From: Mesorhizobium onobrychidis | GTDB lineage: Bacteria > Pseudomonadota > Alphaproteobacteria > Rhizobiales > Rhizobiaceae | DNA length: 64,000 nt | Direction of reading: 5' to 3' | NCBI RefSeq assembly: GCF_024707545.1 | Contig: NZ_CP062229.1 | Location: 124,001-188,000 of the forward strand | Part shown: positions 53,248 through 61,198 of the stretch, in pieces | Layout of the letters: each line of letters starts with the position of its first letter | How positions within the stretch are numbered: the stretch's first letter is position 1 | Made by a program: the position numbers and the translations under genes | Notes under the pieces: model-generated | Database searches by the model: none | The model's input: the letters and a program-made list of their open reading frames with translations, nothing else | What the model was told of the DNA's origin: nothing

Positions 53248-53937
53248 GTGAAGATACTGGCACTCGGTGCGCATCCGGACGACATCGAGATCTTCATGTT
53301 CGGTACGATGGCGGCCTATGCCGCACAAGGCGCAGAATTGGTTTTTGCGATAGCCACGGATGGCGCCAAGGGCGGGAAGGACGATCCGGAATTACTCGCC
53401 CGCGCCCGTCGCGAGGAAGCGGCTGTGGCGGCGGATCTGCTTGGCGCAACACCGCACTTCCTCGACTTTCCGGATGGTGCGCTGGTTGCCGATGCCGCGC
53501 TGATCGCGGCGCTGAAGGCGCTGATCGGCGACGTGAAGCCAGATCTGGCGATCACCCATGCGCCGAACGACTATCATGGCGACCACCGTGCGCTGTCGGA
53601 CGGCGTGCGTATCGCGGCATCCTTCACTGTCCCGGTGCTGCATGCCGATACGCTCGGCGGCACCGGCTTTTCGCCGACGCACTATGTCGATATCTCCGGA
53701 CATTTCGAGCTCAAGGCGATGGCGATCCGGGCGCACCAGTCGCAGGACCCCGAACGTTTCGTCGATGCGGCGCGCACGCAGAACGCGTTTCGCGCCGGCC
53801 AATGCAATGGCGCGGCCGGTTCCTTCGCTGAGGCCTTCCGCTTCGAACCGATCTTCCCCTTCGCCGATATCCGCTCCCTGCTGCCGCCGGCCCCAGTGAT
53901 CCGGCCGGTGACGGTGAGCACCAAGACGGTCAAATGA
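53248..53937 (+). CDS. PIG-L/LmbE-family deacetylase
   Basis: 229 residues from GTG 53248, which has GGAGAGAG upstream. ILALGAHPDDIEIFMFGTMAAYAAQGAELVFAIATDG holds the zinc-binding AHPDD motif, and THAPNDYHGDHRALSDGV gives the third ligand region. These enzymes remove acetyl groups from N-acetyl sugars. It precedes the sugar/polyol transport operon by 233 bp but an operator region separates them, so linkage is uncertain. Confidence 0.88.
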   Translation: MKILALGAHPDDIEIFMFGTMAAYAAQGAELVFAIATDGAKGGKDDPELLARARREEAAVAADLLGATPHFLDFPDGALVADAALIAALKALIGDVKPDLAITHAPNDYHGDHRALSDGVRIAASFTVPVLHADTLGGTGFSPTHYVDISGHFELKAMAIRAHQSQDPERFVDAARTQNAFRAGQCNGAAGSFAEAFRFEPIFPFADIRSLLPPAPVIRPVTVSTKTVK

Positions 53938-54030
53938 GCCGGCGCCCGCGCGCCGGACGATCTGACACGCGCCTTTCCTGAACAAGCGACCGATGCGCCA
54001 TGCTGCAGCGCAGCGACGAATTCGCTTGCC

Positions 54031-54072
54031 TTGTTTAGTAAAAATTGCATCACTAAACAAATTACTAAACAT
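54031..54072. promoter_or_regulatory. Operator with three TTTAGT half-sites upstream of the ABC-dha operon
   Basis: TTGTTTAGT (54031-54039) and ACTAAACAA (54052-54060) form a perfect 9-bp inverted repeat with a 12-bp spacer, and a third ACTAAACA lies at 54064-54071. The AT-rich site stands out from the GC-rich background and ends 99 bp before the binding-protein start. It probably binds a repressor of the DeoR, LacI or similar type encoded elsewhere. Confidence 0.7.
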
Positions 54073-54170
54073 CCGCCGCTCAACCGCGTCGTCATGTTTA
54101 GGCCCCTGAGGAGGGGGTTGAGGTTTCTTGAAACCGTCATCCGGACGCGTTTCGCAAATGGGAGGAAGGC

Positions 54171-55502
54171 ATGAAATCGACCTTGAAACTGACGTTGGGA
54201 CTGACCTCGGCGATGTTTGCATCGACTGCCGTTTCGAACGTCGCGCAGGCTGAAGATCTGACGCTTTGCTGGGCAGCCTGGGACCCGGCCAATGCGCTTG
54301 TCGAATTGTCCAAGGATTTTACCAAGGAAACCGGCATCGGCATGAAATTCGAATTCGTGCCGTGGACCAACTATGCCGATCGCTTCCTCAACGAGTTGAA
54401 TTCCAAGGGCAAGCTGTGCGACCTGATCATCGGCGACAGCCAGTGGATCGGCGGCTCGGCCGAGAACGGCCACTACGTCAAGCTGAACGATTTCTTCGAC
54501 CAGGAGAAGATCAGCATGGACGATTTCGTGCCGGCGACCGTCGTCGGCTATTCGGAATGGCCGAAGAACTCGCCGAACTACTGGGCGCTGCCGGCCATGG
54601 GCGATGTCGTCGGCTGGACCTATCGCAAGGACTGGTTCTCCAAGCCGGAACTGCAGAAGGAATTCAAGGAAAAGTACGGCTGGGATCTCGCCGCGCCGAC
54701 GACCTTCGACCAGCTGAAGCAGATCGCCGAGTTCTTCCAGAAGCGCGAGATCGATGGCAAGACCGTCTATGGCGCGTCGATCTATACCGAGCGCGGCTCC
54801 GAAGGCATCACCATGGGCGCCATGGACGTGCTCTACAGCTTCGGCTTCAAATATGAGAACCCCGACAAGCCCTACGAGATGGACGGCTTCGTCAATTCCG
54901 AGAAATCGGTGAAGGGTCTGGAGTTCTACAAGGCGCTCTATGATTGCTGCACGCCCCCCGGGGCCTCGAACAGCTACATGGGCGAAGGCGTCGATGCTTT
55001 CAAATCCGGCCAGGTGGCGATGCACATGAACTTCGCCTTTACCTGGCCAGGCCTGCAGAAGGACGAGAATGTCGGCGGCGACAAGATTGGTTATTTCGCC
55101 AATCCCAAGGGCCCCGACGGCGATCAATTCGCCCAGCTCGGCGGCCAGGGCATCTCGGTGGTCTCTTACTCGGACAAGCAGGAGGCCGCGCTCAAATACA
55201 TCAAGTGGTTCGCCAACAAGGACGTGCAGGCCAAATGGTGGTCGCTCGGCGGCTTTTCCTGCCTCAACGCAGTCGTCAAAGACCCGGGCTTTGCGGCCAG
55301 CCAGCCTTACGCGCAGACCTTCCTCGACTCCATGGCCATCGTGAAGGATTTCTGGGCTGAGCCCAGCTATGCGCCGCTGCTGCAGGCGTCGCAGAAGCGC
55401 TTCCATGACTATGTCGTCGCCGGCCAGGGTTCGGCCAAGGATGCGCTCGACGGCCTGGTCAAGGACTGGACCGAGGTCTTCCAGGACGATGGCAAGATGT
55501 AG
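54171..55502 (+). CDS. ABC transporter extracellular solute-binding protein (family 1)
   Basis: 443 residues. MKSTLKLTLGLTSAMFASTAVSNVAQAED is a Sec signal peptide cleaved after AQA. LTLCWAAWDPANALVELSKDFTKETGIGMKFEFVPWTNYADRFLNELN and LCDLIIGDSQWIGGSAENGHYVKLND are typical of CUT1 sugar/polyol binding proteins; EGVDAFKSGQVAMHMNF is the C-lobe motif. GGAGGAAG precedes the ATG. It is first in the operon that leads to the PTS-dependent dihydroxyacetone kinase, so a triose, polyol or related sugar is the likely ligand. The ligand cannot be read from sequence. Confidence 0.93.
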   Translation: MKSTLKLTLGLTSAMFASTAVSNVAQAEDLTLCWAAWDPANALVELSKDFTKETGIGMKFEFVPWTNYADRFLNELNSKGKLCDLIIGDSQWIGGSAENGHYVKLNDFFDQEKISMDDFVPATVVGYSEWPKNSPNYWALPAMGDVVGWTYRKDWFSKPELQKEFKEKYGWDLAAPTTFDQLKQIAEFFQKREIDGKTVYGASIYTERGSEGITMGAMDVLYSFGFKYENPDKPYEMDGFVNSEKSVKGLEFYKALYDCCTPPGASNSYMGEGVDAFKSGQVAMHMNFAFTWPGLQKDENVGGDKIGYFANPKGPDGDQFAQLGGQGISVVSYSDKQEAALKYIKWFANKDVQAKWWSLGGFSCLNAVVKDPGFAASQPYAQTFLDSMAIVKDFWAEPSYAPLLQASQKRFHDYVVAGQGSAKDALDGLVKDWTEVFQDDGKM

Positions 55503-55544
55503 TTGGGGCAGTATCTAACCGGCTCCTCCCGAGCCACGACCCGC

Positions 55545-55574
55545 GTGTCCCGTGCCGCCCTTGGCACGGGACAC
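55545..55574 (+). terminator. Perfect 12-bp hairpin between binding-protein and permease genes
   Basis: GTGTCCCGTGCC (55545-55556), loop GCCCTT, GGCACGGGACAC (55563-55574). No T-run follows, so it is more likely an mRNA-stabilising or partial-attenuation structure that keeps binding-protein mRNA in excess, as in maltose-type operons. Confidence 0.7.
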
Positions 55575-55630
55575 AGTTCAGATAAATTCCATTGTCGAGA
55601 CGACTTAAAGTGACCGAAGCGGGACTGACC

Positions 55631-56578
55631 ATGCTCAATCGGACTGCGGACAGCGTTGCCCGGGCTACGCCTGAGCCGTTGGCCCGCAAGGTCCGAGGCA
55701 TCAGCGACAAGGGCCTCGCCTGGCTGTTCATCTCGCCGACGATCCTTTTGCTGCTCGCCATCAACATCTTCCCGCTGTTCTGGGCGATCTATCTTTCCTT
55801 CACCAACTACCGCGCCAATCGCCCCAATGAGGTCGTCAGGAACGTCGGCCTTGCCAATTACAAACGCATCCTCGGCGACCAGGACATCTGGATCGCCATG
55901 CAGACGACGGCGCATTTCGTGTTCTGGACCATCCTGCTGCAGACGCTGATCGGTTTCACGCTGGCCTGGCTGATCGACCGTAAGTTTCGCGGCCACGCCT
56001 TCTGGACGACTATCATTCTCGTGCCGATGATGCTGTCGCCGGCAGTTGTCGGCAATTTCTGGCGCTTCCTCTACGAGCCGCAGATCGGCCTGTTCGCCTA
56101 TGCCATCTCGTTCGTCACCGGCATTCCGGCAACGCAGATCGGCATGCTCTCCAACGTGTCGCTGGCGCCGTGGTCGATCGTCATCGTCGACACCTGGATG
56201 TGGACGCCTTACGTGATGCTGATCTGTCTCGCCGGCCTGCGCTCGATCCCCGAATACATCTACGAGGCAGCCGAGGTCGACCGTGCGTCCAACTGGCGGC
56301 AGTTCTGGTCGATCACGCTGCCGATGGCGCTGCCCTTCATCATGCTGGCGGTGCTGTTTCGCGGTATCGAGAACTTCAAGATGTTCGACATGGTCAACCT
56401 GCTCACCGGCGGCGGACCCGGCTCGACCACAGAAGTGGCCTCGATCACGCTGAAGCGGCAGGCCTTCGAAAGCTGGCGGACGGGCTATTCCTCAGCCTTC
56501 GCCATCATCCTGTTCGTTGCGGTATTTGGGCTGGCCAACATCTACGTCAAGGCGCTCAACAAGGTGAAGCAGAGATGA
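55631..56578 (+). CDS. ABC transporter permease, CUT1 MalF-like
   Basis: 315 residues from ATG 55631 (GTG 55610 is an alternative). Six helices are expected: LAWLFISPTILLLLAINIFPLFW opens the membrane part and SSAFAIILFVAVFGLANIYV closes it. The coupling EAA loop is EYIYEAAEVDRASNWRQFWSITLPM. The second permease starts inside its stop codon. Confidence 0.93.
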   Translation: MLNRTADSVARATPEPLARKVRGISDKGLAWLFISPTILLLLAINIFPLFWAIYLSFTNYRANRPNEVVRNVGLANYKRILGDQDIWIAMQTTAHFVFWTILLQTLIGFTLAWLIDRKFRGHAFWTTIILVPMMLSPAVVGNFWRFLYEPQIGLFAYAISFVTGIPATQIGMLSNVSLAPWSIVIVDTWMWTPYVMLICLAGLRSIPEYIYEAAEVDRASNWRQFWSITLPMALPFIMLAVLFRGIENFKMFDMVNLLTGGGPGSTTEVASITLKRQAFESWRTGYSSAFAIILFVAVFGLANIYVKALNKVKQR

Positions 56579-57525
56579 GCCTGACGTCAGCCCATTCGGT
56601 TGTCGCACCCTCGCCCACGTCGAAGCGTGTCGCCGGCACGATCATCGTGCTTTACGCGCTGATCTCGATAGTGCCGCTGCTGTGGATCTTCGCCACCAGC
56701 TTCAAGACACCGCCGGATTCGATCGCCTATCCGCCAAAGATCCTGTTCCAGCCGAGCCTCGAGGGCTACTGCAATTTGTTCTCGACCCGCACACGGCAGA
56801 CACCGGAATACATCAACTCGCTGGGACCGGCGACGGGCGTCTGCGACGAGACAGTGCGCAAGCGCAACATGGTGATCGCCGGCCCGTCCAACTTCATGCC
56901 GCGCTTCATCAATTCGCTGATCATCGCCTTCGGCTCGACCTTCTGCGCGGTGTTCCTGGGCACGTTGTCGGCCTATGGCTTCTCGCGCTTCAAGGTGCCG
57001 CTGGCCGACGATCTCCTGTTCTTCATCCTGTCGACACGGATGATGCCGCCGATCGCGGTCGCTATTCCCATCTACCTGATGTACCGCGAGCTTGGCCTGT
57101 CGGACACCGCGCTCGGCATGATCCTGCTCTACACGGCGGTCAATGTGTCGCTCGCGGTGTGGCTGCTGAAGGGCTTCATCGACGAGATCCCGCGCGAGTA
57201 CGAGGAAGCGGCGATGATCGACGGCTATACGCGGCTGCAGGCCTTCTGGCGCACCGTTCTGCCCCAGGCGACCACCGGCATTGCCGCGACAGCCATCTTC
57301 TGCCTGATCTTCGCCTGGAACGAGTATGCGTTCGCAGCACTGCTGACCTCGGGCACGGCGCAGACCGCACCGCCCTTCATCCCCACCATCATCGGCGAAG
57401 GTGGCCAGGACTGGCCGGCGGTCGCCGCGGGCACGACGATCTTCCTGGTGCCGATCCTGGTGTTCACCATCCTGCTTCGCAAGCAGTTGCTGCGCGGCAT
57501 CACCTTCGGCGCGGTGCGCAAATGA
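56575..57525 (+). CDS. ABC transporter permease, CUT1 MalG-like
   Basis: 316 residues from ATG 56575, overlapping the first permease by 4 bp. TIIVLYALISIVPLLWIFATSFKTPPD is the MalG-like start, and the EAA loop is DEIPREYEEAAMIDGYTRLQAFWRTVLPQ. The first periplasmic loop is long and carries two Cys (GYCNLFSTRT, TGVCDETV), which could form a disulphide. The next gene overlaps its stop by 4 bp. Confidence 0.93.
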   Translation: MSLTSAHSVVAPSPTSKRVAGTIIVLYALISIVPLLWIFATSFKTPPDSIAYPPKILFQPSLEGYCNLFSTRTRQTPEYINSLGPATGVCDETVRKRNMVIAGPSNFMPRFINSLIIAFGSTFCAVFLGTLSAYGFSRFKVPLADDLLFFILSTRMMPPIAVAIPIYLMYRELGLSDTALGMILLYTAVNVSLAVWLLKGFIDEIPREYEEAAMIDGYTRLQAFWRTVLPQATTGIAATAIFCLIFAWNEYAFAALLTSGTAQTAPPFIPTIIGEGGQDWPAVAAGTTIFLVPILVFTILLRKQLLRGITFGAVRK

Positions 57526-57728
57526 GCCTGACCCAACCCGCAAAACGCAAGTCGCGCTGGCCGGCATGGGCCAGGCGCGGACTGATGGAGAATATCGCTA
57601 CCGCGATCATTGCCATTGGCTTCCTGATGCTGTTCCAGCCCTTCGCGCTGTCGCTCTACACCTATTCCTTCATCACCATGCTGGCCGGCACGGCGATGTT
57701 CATCATCGTCTCGAAGTTTCCGGAGTAG
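57522..57728 (+). CDS. Small two-helix membrane protein of the ABC operon
   Basis: 68 residues from ATG 57522, overlapping the permease stop. A basic start (QPAKRKSRWPAWARRG) leads into IATAIIAIGFLMLFQPFALSLYTYSFITMLAGTAMFIIVSKF, two helices joined by a short turn. I recall a small protein, GlpU, in the Rhizobium glycerol ABC operon, which also has two ATPases and two permeases. It may be an accessory subunit of the transporter. Confidence 0.85.
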   Translation: MSLTQPAKRKSRWPAWARRGLMENIATAIIAIGFLMLFQPFALSLYTYSFITMLAGTAMFIIVSKFPE

Positions 57729-57731
57729 ACG

Positions 57732-58844
57732 ATGGCGGAGATCAGGGTCGAGCATCTGAGAAAGGCATTCGGCGATTTCGTCGCCGTGCAGGATTCCAGC
57801 TTCGTCGTCGGGGATGGCGAGTTCTTCGTCATGCTGGGGCCGTCGGGTTGCGGCAAGACGACGACGTTGCGCATGATTGCCGGGCTCGAACTGCCGACCG
57901 GCGGCAAGATCCTGCTCGGTGGCGAGGACGTCACCATGCGGCGTGCCCGCGAGCGCGACATCGCCTTCGTCTTCCAGTTGTTCGCGCTCTATCCGCACAT
58001 GAATGTGCGTAAGAACATCGGTTTCCCTTTGCTGGCGCAAGGCATGCGAGGCATCGAAATCCGCCAGCGCGTCGAAGAGACGGCGAAGCTGTTGCGCATC
58101 GACCATCTGCTCAACAAATCGGTCTCCGGCCTTGCCGGCGGTGATCGCCAGCGCGTCGCGCTCGGCCGCGCCATCGTGCGGCGGCCAAAATGCTTCCTGA
58201 TGGACGAGCCGCTCGGCACGCTCGACACCGAATTCCGCGATCTCATGGTCCATGAGTTGCGCGAACTGCACAACCGCATCCGCGCCACCACGGTCTACGT
58301 CACGCATGACCAGATGGAAGCGATGTCGATGGCCGACAAGATCGCGGTTATGAACCACGGCGTCATCGAACAGTTCGGCACGCCGCGCGAAATCTACGAC
58401 CGGCCGGCGACCATGTTCGTCGCCGATTTCATCGGCTCGCCGCCGATGAACTTTCTCGGCTTTGGCGGCGGGCTTTCAAAGGGTGCCAGGGAGATAGTGG
58501 TGCAAGGTGCCAAGGTGGCAGTGCCGGAGGTGCGCGAGGACATCGCGCCGGTCGACATGGCACTCGGCATCCGGCCGGAACACATCCGCTTCGACGACGC
58601 TTCAAAACTGCGCGGCGCCATCTATGGCACCGAATATCTCGGCACCACGCAGATCGTCGCGGTGGAGACCTCCGGCGGCATCATCAAGGCTCGGGTCCCG
58701 GCCGAAATCCGGCTCAATGCGGGCGATCATGTCGGCCTGGTGCTGAGCAGCGCTCGGCTGTCGCTGTTCGAGAAGGGCTCCGGACGCGCGGTGCGAACCG
58801 CAATCCATGACGGCGCCACGCAGGGAAGAGCGCATCATGGCTGA
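57732..58844 (+). CDS. ABC transporter ATPase, CUT1 type, degenerate signature
   Basis: 370 residues. Walker A GPSGCGKTTT (37-46), Q-loop VFQLFALYPHMNV, Walker B CFLMDEP (154-160) and H192 are intact, and the C-terminal half is the MalK-type TOBE regulatory domain. The ABC signature reads GLAGGDRQR (133-141) instead of LSGGQxQR, and the D-loop LGTLDTEF instead of LSNLDAKL. Together with the second ATPase it probably forms an asymmetric pair. It starts 3 bp after the small protein and overlaps the next gene by 8 bp. Confidence 0.93.
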   Translation: MAEIRVEHLRKAFGDFVAVQDSSFVVGDGEFFVMLGPSGCGKTTTLRMIAGLELPTGGKILLGGEDVTMRRARERDIAFVFQLFALYPHMNVRKNIGFPLLAQGMRGIEIRQRVEETAKLLRIDHLLNKSVSGLAGGDRQRVALGRAIVRRPKCFLMDEPLGTLDTEFRDLMVHELRELHNRIRATTVYVTHDQMEAMSMADKIAVMNHGVIEQFGTPREIYDRPATMFVADFIGSPPMNFLGFGGGLSKGAREIVVQGAKVAVPEVREDIAPVDMALGIRPEHIRFDDASKLRGAIYGTEYLGTTQIVAVETSGGIIKARVPAEIRLNAGDHVGLVLSSARLSLFEKGSGRAVRTAIHDGATQGRAHHG

Positions 58845-59856
58845 CGTGCAGATCAAAGGCGTGACAAAAGCCTTCGGCGAGCATGTCGCCGTGGACACTC
58901 TCGATCTGCACGTCGCCGACGGCGAATTCGTCGTGCTGCTCGGCCCGACCGGGGCCGGCAAGACGACGACGCTCAGACTTATCGCCGGACTGGAACGGCC
59001 TGATACGGGCTCAATCTATATCGGCGGCCGCGATGCGACAATGTTGTCGCCGGCCGAGCGCGACACCGCCTTCGTCTTCCAGCAATATTCGCTCTATCCG
59101 CATCTGTCGGTCTACGACAATTTGGCCTTTCCGCTGCGCTCGCCGGCGCGGCGGCTGAGCGAGGACGCGGTGCGCCGCCGCGTCGAGGATGTGGCCAAGA
59201 TGGTGCGTATCCACCACAAGCTGAACAGCCGCTCCACCAAACTTTCCGGCGGCGAGATGCAGCGCGTCGCCATCGGGCGCGCCCTGGTGCGCAAGCCCTC
59301 GATCTATCTGATGGACGAGCCGCTGTCGTCGCTCGATGCCAAGCTGCGCGCCGACCTCCGGCTCGAGCTCAAGCGCATCCAGGCCGAGCTCGGCGCCACC
59401 ATGCTTTATGTCACGCACGACCAGATCGAAGCGATGACGATGGCCGATCGCATCGGCATTCTCGCCGACGGCGTGCTGGTGCAGATCGGCACGCCACGCA
59501 CCATCTACTCGGAGCCGGCAAACCTTCATGTCGCCGCAAGGCTCGGCCAGCCGGCGATCAATCTGTTGCCGACCGGCCTGCTGCCGGATGGCGATATGCC
59601 GGCGGGAACCAAAACGATCGGCGCGCGTACAGAACATCTGTCGATCGGCAAGGCATCGAATGGCCCCGCCGACGGCGTTGTTAACTGGGTCGAACATTTG
59701 GGCGACCAGAACCACCTGCATGTGACGGTGGGGAGCAGAAAGCTGGTGACGCTGACCGACCCCGACATCCAATTGGAAAAGGGCGACAGGGTGATTATCC
59801 GCTACCGGGCGCCGCTGTTCTTCGACCAGGCCGGCAATAGGATTGCAAACCGATGA
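58837..59856 (+). CDS. ABC transporter ATPase, CUT1 type, canonical
   Basis: 339 residues from ATG 58837. Walker A GPTGAGKTTT, Q-loop VFQQYSLYPHLSV, canonical signature LSGGEMQRVAIGRAL, Walker B IYLMDEPLSSLDAKLR and switch His in YVTHDQIEAM are all present. The C-terminal TOBE domain is shorter than in the partner. It overlaps the preceding ATPase by 8 bp and dhaL by 4 bp. Confidence 0.94.
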   Translation: MADVQIKGVTKAFGEHVAVDTLDLHVADGEFVVLLGPTGAGKTTTLRLIAGLERPDTGSIYIGGRDATMLSPAERDTAFVFQQYSLYPHLSVYDNLAFPLRSPARRLSEDAVRRRVEDVAKMVRIHHKLNSRSTKLSGGEMQRVAIGRALVRKPSIYLMDEPLSSLDAKLRADLRLELKRIQAELGATMLYVTHDQIEAMTMADRIGILADGVLVQIGTPRTIYSEPANLHVAARLGQPAINLLPTGLLPDGDMPAGTKTIGARTEHLSIGKASNGPADGVVNWVEHLGDQNHLHVTVGSRKLVTLTDPDIQLEKGDRVIIRYRAPLFFDQAGNRIANR

Positions 59857-60488
59857 GCGCTGGGACGATGGTCAAGACTGGGACGATGGACAAGGTTGAT
59901 CTGAAGACACTGATATCCGTCACCGCCGACACGATTGCCGCCCACGCGGACGAACTGACCGCGCTCGACCAGGCGATCGGCGACGGCGACCATGGACTGA
60001 ACATGAAGCGCGGCTTCGAGGCAGTGCGGGCGGAGGCCGAGGGGTTTGCTGCAAAGCCATTGCCGGAGGCGCTGAAGGCGATCGGCACCAAGCTGGTGAT
60101 GACGGTGGGCGGGGCATCGGGACCGCTGTTCGGGACGCTGTTCATGGCGCTCGGCAAGGAGATTTCCGCAGAGCCGGACCGCGCCAATCTTGCTTTGGCT
60201 TTCGGCAAGGCAATCGAGGCGGTGGCAGCCAGGGGCAAGTCGCAGGTCGGGCAAAAGACCATGCTCGACGTGCTGCAGCCAGTGCATGAGGCGCTGTTGC
60301 AGGGAAAGACGGCAGCGGAAATCGCCGACGTCGTGGACCGTGCAGCCGATGCCACCGTGCCGATGAAGGCATTGCGTGGACGCGCTTCGTTCCTTGGCGA
60401 CCGCTCGATCGGCCATATGGATGCCGGCGGGCGCTCGGTCGCGCTTCTGGTGCGGGCTGTCACTGAGACCATCGAGGGGCACGCATGA
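59853..60488 (+). CDS. dhaL: Dihydroxyacetone kinase ADP-binding subunit DhaL
   Basis: 211 residues from ATG 59853; ATG 59868 or 59886 are alternatives. The ADP/Mg site is LDQAIGDGDHGLNMKRGFEAV with three Asp residues, followed by GGASGPLFGTLFMALG and the closing MDAGGRSVALLV. DhaL holds ADP as a cofactor that is rephosphorylated by DhaM and transfers phosphate to dihydroxyacetone on DhaK. It overlaps genes on both sides. Confidence 0.94.
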   Translation: MSAGTMVKTGTMDKVDLKTLISVTADTIAAHADELTALDQAIGDGDHGLNMKRGFEAVRAEAEGFAAKPLPEALKAIGTKLVMTVGGASGPLFGTLFMALGKEISAEPDRANLALAFGKAIEAVAARGKSQVGQKTMLDVLQPVHEALLQGKTAAEIADVVDRAADATVPMKALRGRASFLGDRSIGHMDAGGRSVALLVRAVTETIEGHA

Positions 60489-60874
60489 GCAATGTCGGCA
60501 TCGTTATCGTATCGCATTCACCGCTGGTCGCCGAGGGCACGGCCGACATGGTGCGCCAGATGGTCGGCGACGAAGTGCCGCTTGCATGGTGCGGCGGAAA
60601 CGGTCATGGCGGGCTGGGAACCAATGTCGAGGCGATCATGGGCGCGATTGACAAGGCCTGGTCGGAGGCGGGTGTCGCCATACTTGTCGATCTTGGCGGC
60701 GCCGAGACCAACAGCGAGATGGCGGTCGAGATGATCGGCGAGCCGCGCGCGCACAAGATCATCGTCTGCAATGCGCCGATCGTCGAGGGCGCGGTGATGG
60801 CGGCGACGGAGGCGTCCGGCGGCGCTTCGCTCAGGGAAGTGGCGGCGACAGCACACGAATTGTCGCCATCGTGA
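60485..60874 (+). CDS. dhaM: PTS-dependent dihydroxyacetone kinase phosphotransferase subunit DhaM (EIIA-like)
   Basis: 129 residues, a single EIIA-Man-like domain. GIVIVSHSPLVAEGTADMVRQM places the phospho-His (H11) as in DhaM, and ILVDLGGAETNSEMAVEMI is the second family motif. E. coli DhaM carries fused HPr and EI-like domains; here those are separate downstream genes. The 4-bp overlap with dhaL couples translation. Confidence 0.94.
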   Translation: MSNVGIVIVSHSPLVAEGTADMVRQMVGDEVPLAWCGGNGHGGLGTNVEAIMGAIDKAWSEAGVAILVDLGGAETNSEMAVEMIGEPRAHKIIVCNAPIVEGAVMAATEASGGASLREVAATAHELSPS

Positions 60875-60895
60875 ATGAACAGGAATTTTGACTCA

Positions 60896-61198
60896 ATGTC
60901 CGCATCCGCCGAAGCCACCGTTCTGATCACCCATGAGGTCGGCCTGCATGCGCGCCCTTCGGTGAAGTTCACCAAGCTCGCCAAGAGATTTTCGGCTGAG
61001 GTCGAAGTGGCGCTCGCCGCGAACGGGCCGTGGCTCGACGCCAAGAGCATCGTCAAGGTGATGGCGGCCAAGGCGCCGAAAGGCACGGTGCTGCATATCC
61101 GAGCGAGGGGTGACGGCGCCGGCGAGGCGGTCGGCGCGCTGGTCGAGCTGGTGCGGCGCGATTTCGACGAGGGCGTAGACCATGCCCGAACCGCTTAG
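60896..61198 (+). CDS. HPr-like phosphocarrier protein
   Basis: 100 residues from ATG 60896; an in-frame ATG at 60875 is possible. ITHEVGLHARPSVKFTKLAKRF contains phospho-His18, and LDAKSIVKVMAAKAPKG has Ser51 at the regulatory Ser46 position of HPr. It passes phosphate from enzyme I to DhaM. Its 3' end overlaps the enzyme I gene by 17 bp. Confidence 0.93.
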   Translation: MSASAEATVLITHEVGLHARPSVKFTKLAKRFSAEVEVALAANGPWLDAKSIVKVMAAKAPKGTVLHIRARGDGAGEAVGALVELVRRDFDEGVDHARTA

